From: Akkermansia sp.
GTDB taxonomy: Bacteria > Verrucomicrobiota > Verrucomicrobiia > Verrucomicrobiales > Akkermansiaceae
DNA length: 38,782 bases
Assembly (NCBI GenBank): GCA_030531305.1
Contig: JAUNNT010000013.1
Coordinates: 1,389-40,170, forward strand
Direction: 5' to 3'
A model generated the notes under the pieces. It did no database searches and had not been told where the DNA came from. It worked only from the letters and a program-made list of their open reading frames with translations. The position numbers and the translations under genes are program-made. Positions 34,369 through 38,782 of the stretch are shown piece after piece. Position 1 is the first letter of the stretch, and each line of letters begins with the position of its first letter.

Positions 34369-36147
34369 ATGAAGATAAAACAAGAAGAAAAAGAAGTCAG
34401 CTTAACCGATATTATTGATATAATGGCGCGTGCCTACGAGGAGAGCCAAGAGTTATGTAATAGTGATAACAGCAATAATATCCCCGATTATCAACAGCAA
34501 GCGGGCGGGGCCACATCCAATGAGCCGCACGGGCTCTCCCCATATTGTTCCCAGATTGGAACAAGCAAGATTGAAAATGATAGTGAACATAGCACGCCCA
34601 CAGTAAAGCGCGAGTTATGCGGTCAGTCAACACATAGTCATTCCCCATACTGTTCCCAGATTGGAACAAACAAGATTGACGACCATAGTGAGCAGCAAAT
34701 CAACACATCACCATCTCATATTATCATAAACAACACACTACCCCCATATTGTTCCCAGATTGGCGAAAGGCAAGTTGAGATATTGAGAACCATCGCATCA
34801 ATAAGTCATCAAACAATCAAGCAGGACGAGACGCGAAAGTGGAGGACTGGCATCATCTGCCAGCAGTCGGATTTCCGAAACGACATCACCACCCCAGAGC
34901 AGTTGTGGACACGCCTGCGGGGTAGTCGCAAGGCGGCAGTAAACCTTGAACGCCTGCACACGGCTTGCGAGGTGTGGGAAGAGTATGTCGCAGACGGTGT
35001 GATTGAGGCGGTGTATATCCCGACAACAGGCGTGCTGGCACGGTTGTTCAGCAAATCGCATGCGAGCAGGCTGATTGAGCGGGCAGAGGAGTTGGACCTG
35101 TTGAAGTGTGTGGACCACTACTACTGCCGCAGCACTCCGACAAAGAGCAGACGGAAGAACGGCATCTCCCGCAAATTCATCGTCAACCCGCGCATGGTGG
35201 AGCTTGTCAAGCGGACATATCGGGGCGTGAGCAGCCGTGGGAGGGCAGTAGGAACTGGCAAGGACGGGGGCGGCGGTGGAGAGCAAGGGGAAGTGTCCAG
35301 CGAGACAGTCAAGGAGCTGCTGGGGCGTTATAACATCTGCCTGTCGTCCAGCCTGCGCCTGCCCTCCAGCCTGACTGACGAAGAAGTGAGAGCCTGCATC
35401 CACGCCCGCTTCCCGCAGCTCGCCGTGCTGGACAACATGCGGGAGCGCATCAACGCCACCTACTACGCGGACAAGCCGCCCCTGCAACTGCGGCAGCGAA
35501 TCAAGATTTCGCGAGGTGCCACGGGTATGATAAGCAAGATAGGCACGCGCATCACGAGCGGGCTGTGCCTGCTCCGCGCCAACGACATCCCCCACGGCTA
35601 CGCGGGCTTGACTCGGCACATGTTTCTGCACGACTACTACGAGGGGCGTGCCTACTACGAGTATGACATCAAGAGCAGCATCTACCGCGTGGCTCGGTTT
35701 CTGCGGACGGGGGAGTGGCTGGCGGGAGCCGTGGACTTCTACGAGCGCATGTCGCCGTATGAGTTTCGGAACGAGCAGGAGCGCGCGGACTACAAGAAGC
35801 TCGCCATGCGGCTGTATTTCGGTGGCACTCCCAAGAAGATTACAAGTGCCTTCTTCCACGAGCTGCGGAAAGGTGGCACGGAGCTGGACTACAGCAAGGA
35901 AGAAGTGGAGGAAGCAGTAGGACTGGCGCAGGCGCGCATGTTCTCGGAGGTGGGCGAGAGTATCGGCAGCGAGGTGTTTCTGCACGAGGGCGCGATTTAT
36001 CTCATGGTGCTGGACAGGCTGTTGAACATGGGCATGCGCGTGGTCAGCGTGTATGACGAGTTCATCGCGGACGACCCGCGACTGGAGGAAGTGTGCGAGG
36101 AGCTGCTGCCCGTGGTGGCTGCGGAGTATAGGGAGCGGTGGTGCTGA
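34369..36147 (+). CDS. Putative replication protein with compact family A DNA polymerase-like domain
   Basis: The product has 592 residues. Residues 1-140 are polar and contain three copies of PYCSQIG (58, 93, 127). About 180-290 may be a winged-helix region, followed by a Gly-rich linker (297-308). From about 380 on, the order of family A polymerase motifs can be traced: GTRITS (392-397) where Pol I has TGRLSS; TRHMF (415-419) where it has R-x-x-F; motif A DIKSSIYR (433-440) matching DYSQIELR in its Asp and Arg; motif B from Arg472 to Gly485 (RADYKKLAMRLYFG) with Arg, Lys and Gly at the Pol I positions; and motif C VYDEF (Asp563-Glu564). The A-to-C distance is about 130 residues against about 177 in E. 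coli Pol I. The role as element replication protein is inferred. Confidence 0.65.
   Translation: MKIKQEEKEVSLTDIIDIMARAYEESQELCNSDNSNNIPDYQQQAGGATSNEPHGLSPYCSQIGTSKIENDSEHSTPTVKRELCGQSTHSHSPYCSQIGTNKIDDHSEQQINTSPSHIIINNTLPPYCSQIGERQVEILRTIASISHQTIKQDETRKWRTGIICQQSDFRNDITTPEQLWTRLRGSRKAAVNLERLHTACEVWEEYVADGVIEAVYIPTTGVLARLFSKSHASRLIERAEELDLLKCVDHYYCRSTPTKSRRKNGISRKFIVNPRMVELVKRTYRGVSSRGRAVGTGKDGGGGGEQGEVSSETVKELLGRYNICLSSSLRLPSSLTDEEVRACIHARFPQLAVLDNMRERINATYYADKPPLQLRQRIKISRGATGMISKIGTRITSGLCLLRANDIPHGYAGLTRHMFLHDYYEGRAYYEYDIKSSIYRVARFLRTGEWLAGAVDFYERMSPYEFRNEQERADYKKLAMRLYFGGTPKKITSAFFHELRKGGTELDYSKEEVEEAVGLAQARMFSEVGESIGSEVFLHEGAIYLMVLDRLLNMGMRVVSVYDEFIADDPRLEEVCEELLPVVAAEYRERWC
34538..34763 (+). 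repeat. Three iteron-like repeats inside the polymerase-like gene
   Basis: A 22-bp unit (CCCCATAYTGTTCCCAGATT plus GG) occurs at 34538, 34643 and 34742, spaced 105 and 99 bp. The first two copies continue with AACAA, which makes TGTTCC-CAGATT-GGAACA palindromic. Spacings are multiples of three, so each copy also encodes the same PYCSQIG peptide. Repeats of this kind resemble plasmid iterons or a protein site for self-regulation. Confidence 0.7.
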
Positions 36148-36164
36148 CGGAGGGCAAGAAAGAA

Positions 36165-36188
36165 CCCCCGTCCAGTCAAGGACGAGGG
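36165..36188. terminator. Convergent terminator after the polymerase-like gene
   Basis: CCCCCGTCC (36165-36173) pairs with GGACGAGGG (36180-36188), one mismatch, loop of six. It lies between two convergent genes; no long T-tract is seen. Confidence 0.7.
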
Positions 36189-36217
36189 CTGAATATATGG
36201 GAAAGCTGCCGTGCGCG

Positions 36218-36568
36218 TCAAGGTTGCTGGTCGGAGAAGAACCGCTCCAAATCACCGAGGTGGAACATCTTCTTGCCCTTGGTGCCGTATATGTCGGTGG
36301 GAGTCATGGTGCGCACCCTGCCCGACTGTTCGGCGGCGTGGAGGAAGCGTCGCAAGCTCCTGTCCGTGTATCCCCACCGCTCTGCAATCTGGTGGGGGCG
36401 TGCGTAGACCTGCCCCGCCTTTGCATCGGAGAGCTGGGACTGCATGCACTCTGCGAGGTTGTCTCCGAGGACGGAGAGCATAACCGCGATTTGACCGGTA
36501 TAATCGGTGGGGGAAACATTGGCGATAGCCGCCATCATCTTACTGCTCAATATGGACTCTTTACTCAT
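36218..36568 (-). CDS. Small winged-helix DNA-binding protein, excisionase- or regulator-like
   Basis: The product has 116 residues. The N-terminal half is helical. The C-terminal half reads YARPHQIAERWGYTDRSLRR and continues with FLHAAEQSGRV, a basic turn and KMFHLGDLERFF, which fits a MerR/excisionase-type helix-turn-helix with wing (about 55-112). It lies at the right end of the element, reading inward, as excisionases and copy regulators often do. Its start is six bases from its -10. It could bind the twin operators, the AGAACT promoters or the attachment sites; the sequence does not decide. Confidence 0.7.
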   Translation of the reverse strand: MSKESILSSKMMAAIANVSPTDYTGQIAVMLSVLGDNLAECMQSQLSDAKAGQVYARPHQIAERWGYTDRSLRRFLHAAEQSGRVRTMTPTDIYGTKGKKMFHLGDLERFFSDQQP

Positions 36569-36574
36569 ATCTTA

Positions 36575-36603
36575 ATCTTACCATAGTTCTCAAAAAACGC
36601 TTG
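36575..36603 (-). promoter_or_regulatory. Island-type promoter D (winged-helix gene)
   Basis: On the minus strand a T-rich stretch, AGAACT (36585-36590), four bases and TAAGAT (36575-36580), six bases before ATG 36568. The GTTC seen in promoters A-C is missing. The -10 hexamer is repeated directly (TAAGAT twice) before the ATG. Confidence 0.6.
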
Positions 36604-36765
36604 ACTGGGGCCCAACAACGCGGCACAATAAGAACGACCCCAAATCAAGCTGCCACTACCCCATGAAAGGCCACTTCCCAAACCACCTCCGAGAGGCTCA
36701 TTTTGATATGCTGTCATGCACTTTTGATAGCACCGCCCCACTTAACTCGTTGATTGCCAACAACA

Positions 36766-36990
36766 CGAATCCCTTATGCTCCATCGGCTCCGAGCCGTTC
36801 ACCATCGGACATGAGGGTGGACGGCTCCTTGTTTTTCAAGGGTTCGCGGACATCGGCGGCAAAGGGGGGAAGCGCGGGTCTGGCACTTTTGCATGCACCA
36901 TCCAGCCCCCTTGTGTTGCACTTTTGCATGCACCGGGTGTTGCACCGGGGGAAAGCCGCGAACCCGCATGGCAGGCGGCTTGCCAGCCCT
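36766..36990 (+). repeat. Right attachment repeat of the element
   Basis: A 225-bp copy of 30173-30398. It begins with the last 18 bases of a tRNA-Ala 3' end (one substitution in the T arm), followed by the orphan tRNA terminator and the two GCACTTTTGCATGCACC sites. It ends abruptly at CAGCCCT. The stretch 36604-36765 just before it holds one TCATGCAC and no gene; 36991-37176 after it holds nothing I can name. Confidence 0.9.
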
Positions 36991-37176
36991 TCATTAAACA
37001 AACCCCAGGATTCACCCCTGTTTTTTTAATGGAATACTGGCACCACCCCGCGCCCGTCTTCGTGCGTTGCGCCACGCCGAGGCAGGCAAGGCGGTGTGGG
37101 CCGGTGTATCGTGCCTACCAATGCCCCTCGTTGACACCCATCATTGCGCTCCGACTTACGCTGCCCCCTAAAATCC

Positions 37177-37195
37177 CGGCGGGGCGCCGTTTTTT
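37177..37195 (+). terminator. Terminator upstream of fucO
   Basis: CGGCG, GGG, CGCCG and six T. It should stop transcripts arriving from the element before they reach fucO. Confidence 0.75.
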
Positions 37196-37197
37196 CA

Positions 37198-37226
37198 TTG
37201 CCCCGCGCCCTGCCCTGTGTTAGCAT
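37198..37226 (+). promoter_or_regulatory. fucO: Promoter of fucO
   Basis: TTGCCC (37198-37203), a 17-base spacer and TAGCAT (37221-37226), six bases before ATG 37233; leaderless. No operator is obvious. Confidence 0.65.
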
Positions 37227-37232
37227 GCGAGC

Positions 37233-38387
37233 ATGTCAAATCGCTTTATATTGAACGAGACCAGCTATCACGGGAGCGGAGCCGTGAAAGAGGTCGTAAC
37301 GGAAGTGCAGGCCCGCGGATTCAAGAAAACGCTCATCGTCACGTGCGCGGACCTGGTGAAGTTCGGCGTGGTGGGGAAGGTGACGGCGCTGCTGGACGGC
37401 ATCGGGCACCCGTACGCGGTGTACGACAAGGTGGAGCCGAACCCCACGGTGGAATGCGTGAAGGATGGCGTGGCCATGTTCAAGGAAGTGGGTGCGGACA
37501 GCCTGATCGCCATCGGCGGCGGCTCCCCGCAGGACACCGCCAAGGGCATCGGCATCATCGTGAACAACCCTGAGTTCGCAGACGTGGTGTCGCTGGAGGG
37601 CGTGGCGCCCACCAAGAACAAGTGCGTGCCCGTCATCGCCATTGCCACCACCGCCGGCACCGCTGCGGAAACCACCATCAACTACGTCATCACCGATGTG
37701 GCCAAGCGCCGCAAGTTCGTGTGCGTGGACCCGCACGACATCCCGGTGGTGGCCATTGTGGACCCGGACATGATGAGCACGATGCCCAAGGGGCTGACCG
37801 CCTCCACGGGCATGGACGCACTCACGCACGCCATCGAGGGCTACACCACGCTCGGCGCGTGGGAGCTGGCGGACACGCTGAACCTGAAAGCCATCGAGAT
37901 CATTTCCCGCAGCCTGCGCCAGGCCTGCGAGAACGACCCCAAGGGGCGCGAGGACATGGCGCTGGGCCAGTACATGACGGGCATGGCGTTCTCCAACGTG
38001 GGGCTGGGCGTGGTGCACGGCATGGCGCACCCGCTGAGCGCGTTCTACGGCACACCGCACGGCGTGGCGAACGCGGTTCTGCTGCCGTACGTGATGCGCT
38101 ACAACGCGGAGTACACGGGCGACAAGTTCCGCGAGATTGCACGCGTGATGGGTGTTGCCAGCGTGGATTCCATGAGCCCGGCGGAGTTCCGCAAGGCCGC
38201 CGTGGACGCCGTGGTCACCCTTTCCAAGGATGTGGGCATCCCGCAGACCCTCAAGGAAATCGGCGTGAAGGAGGAAGACCTGGACGCCCTCGCGGACGCC
38301 GCCATGGCGGATGTCTGCACCGGCGGCAACCCGCGCCCCTGCAACAAGCAGGAGCTGCTGGCACTCTACCAGGAAGCCTTTGGGTGA
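37233..38387 (+). CDS. fucO: Lactaldehyde reductase (1,2-propanediol oxidoreductase)
   Basis: The product has 384 residues and follows E. coli FucO closely along its length as far as I recall that sequence, for example RFILNET at the start, LIAIGGGSPQDT, TTAGTAAETTINYVITD and KFVCVDPHDIP. The metal ligands Asp195, His199, His262 and His276 correspond one by one to Asp196, His200, His263 and His277 of FucO. The enzyme is an iron-dependent group III alcohol dehydrogenase that reduces L-lactaldehyde from fucose or rhamnose breakdown to 1,2-propanediol with NADH. No other fucose gene is near. It has its own promoter and terminators. Confidence 0.93.
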   Translation: MSNRFILNETSYHGSGAVKEVVTEVQARGFKKTLIVTCADLVKFGVVGKVTALLDGIGHPYAVYDKVEPNPTVECVKDGVAMFKEVGADSLIAIGGGSPQDTAKGIGIIVNNPEFADVVSLEGVAPTKNKCVPVIAIATTAGTAAETTINYVITDVAKRRKFVCVDPHDIPVVAIVDPDMMSTMPKGLTASTGMDALTHAIEGYTTLGAWELADTLNLKAIEIISRSLRQACENDPKGREDMALGQYMTGMAFSNVGLGVVHGMAHPLSAFYGTPHGVANAVLLPYVMRYNAEYTGDKFREIARVMGVASVDSMSPAEFRKAAVDAVVTLSKDVGIPQTLKEIGVKEEDLDALADAAMADVCTGGNPRPCNKQELLALYQEAFG

Positions 38388-38427
38388 TTTACTAGGTACG
38401 ATGTACTAGGTACTATTTTAGAATTTG

Positions 38428-38487
38428 CCGCGCCCAGGGGCGCGGGGATTTTCAGAGCCCGTCCGGCGGTACGCCGGGCGGGCTTTT
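38428..38487 (+). terminator. Two terminator hairpins after fucO
   Basis: The first is CCGCGCC with GGCGCGG (38428-38445), followed by GGATTTT. The second is GCCCG-T-CCGGCG with CGCCGG-G-CGGGC (38457-38483), followed by TTTT. Before them, TACTAGGTAC is repeated twice (38392-38415). Confidence 0.85.
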
Positions 38488-38520
38488 GAGTGTTGCGCGC
38501 GTATGCGGTGAATTCCGTGC

Positions 38521-38549
38521 TTGTCGTGCGCGCGGGGGTGTGGTATAAG
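38521..38549 (+). promoter_or_regulatory. Promoter of the last gene
   Basis: TTGTCG (38521-38526), a 17-base spacer and TATAAG (38544-38549), 24 bases before ATG 38574. Confidence 0.6.
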
Positions 38550-38573
38550 GTGGGATACAAACCGTTTTCCGTT

Positions 38574-38782
38574 ATGGCAACCCCCAAACTCAATACATCC
38601 CAGGCAAACAGCCCGCTGGGCTCGCTCGTGAAGGCAGGAACCCCCGGCAAGCGCGTGGTGCTCAAGGGCACCAACGGCAAGGCCATCGTCCCCAAGCAAC
38701 CCGCCCTCTCGCCGGAGGAGCAGGCCGCGCAGGATGAGGCCGCGCGGCTCGCCCAGGAGGAATACGAGAAGCAGATGGAAGA
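38574..38782 (+). CDS. Start of an unidentified protein, cut by the window end
   Basis: The frame from ATG 38574 is open to the end of the window (69 codons). It begins MATPKLNTSQANSPLGSLVK and continues with a basic Gly-rich stretch and then a charged helix rich in Glu, Ala and Gln (SPEEQAAQDEAARLAQEEYE). There is no signal peptide. The promoter upstream and GC-rich codon use support a real gene. I do not recognise the family from this part. Confidence 0.7.
   Translation, partial: MATPKLNTSQANSPLGSLVKAGTPGKRVVLKGTNGKAIVPKQPALSPEEQAAQDEAARLAQEEYEKQME

Larger units (their letters stand above)
30173..36990. mobile_element. Integrated element at the 3' end of tRNA-Ala(CGC)
   Basis: The element is bounded by long direct repeats (30173-30398 and 36766-36990), the left one starting inside tRNA-Ala. 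It holds a tyrosine recombinase next to the tRNA, a PEP-CTERM protein, an unknown acidic protein, a polymerase-like protein with internal repeats and a small DNA-binding protein. Long AT-rich stretches (33795-34368) and four shared promoters set it apart from the GC-rich host DNA. There is no transfer or capsid gene, so it is a satellite or integrated small plasmid rather than a phage or conjugative element. Confidence 0.88.

Noticed and set aside
36766..36783. A second tRNA-Ala gene at the right border
   Set aside because: Only the last 18 bases of the tRNA are present, with one substitution; it is an attachment remnant.
36663..37223. A 186-codon frame across the right repeat
   Set aside because: It runs through the tRNA fragment, the orphan terminator and the repeat; the left repeat opens different frames. 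Composition is not protein-like.

Overview
The window looks like the GC-rich chromosome of a member of Verrucomicrobiota, most likely close to Akkermansia. This rests on a PEP-CTERM protein with a C-terminal RRRK anchor, several alanine-rich lipoproteins, many genes lacking Shine-Dalgarno sites, a FucO lactaldehyde reductase (expected in a fucose/mucin user) and a carboxynorspermidine decarboxylase. The species was not determined; this is inference from gene content.

Layout. 1-2403 (+): an envelope operon with two LysM proteins, an L,D-transpeptidase lipoprotein and a small PH-domain membrane protein. 2443-9699 (-): a WecG/TagA/CpsF glycosyltransferase with its own promoter, then the complete F-type ATP synthase operon in the order atpB-E-F-H-A-G-D-C. 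9850-12534 (+): a large exported ankyrin-repeat protein with a GNR-rich tail. 12559-13891 (+): an AAA/DUF4143 ATPase behind an operator-like repeat cluster. 13919-18097: nspC, a TPR lipoprotein and two further lipoproteins. 18254-24362 (+): an RND efflux operon whose adaptor is a tandem fusion of two AcrA-like units, followed by an AcrB-like pump. 24406-24496 (-): tRNA-Ser(GCU). 24614-24941: a 328-bp nested palindrome. 24993-30047 (+): serS, an ExbB/ExbD-like cluster, leuB and xth. 30118-30190 (+): tRNA-Ala(CGC), whose 3' end is the left border of an integrated element. 37233-38387 (+): fucO. 38574-38782 (+): the start of an unidentified gene.

The integrated element (about 30173-36990) is the most unusual part. 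It is bounded by 225-226 bp direct repeats that begin in the T-arm of tRNA-Ala. It carries a tyrosine integrase, a PEP-CTERM surface protein, an acidic unknown protein, a 592-aa protein whose C-terminal third keeps the A, B and C motif pattern of family A DNA polymerases in a compact form, and a small winged-helix/excisionase-like protein. Four of its promoters share one architecture (AGAACT, four bases, then a TAAAAT-like -10). Three repeats lie inside the polymerase-like gene, and two parallel hairpin modules that may be small RNAs lie upstream of it. I read it as an integrative plasmid-like element with its own replication protein; this is not proven.

A window-wide pattern is that many genes have a good -35/-10 pair (spacer 16-18 bp) with the -10 only 6-9 bases before the start codon, so their mRNAs should be leaderless or nearly so.
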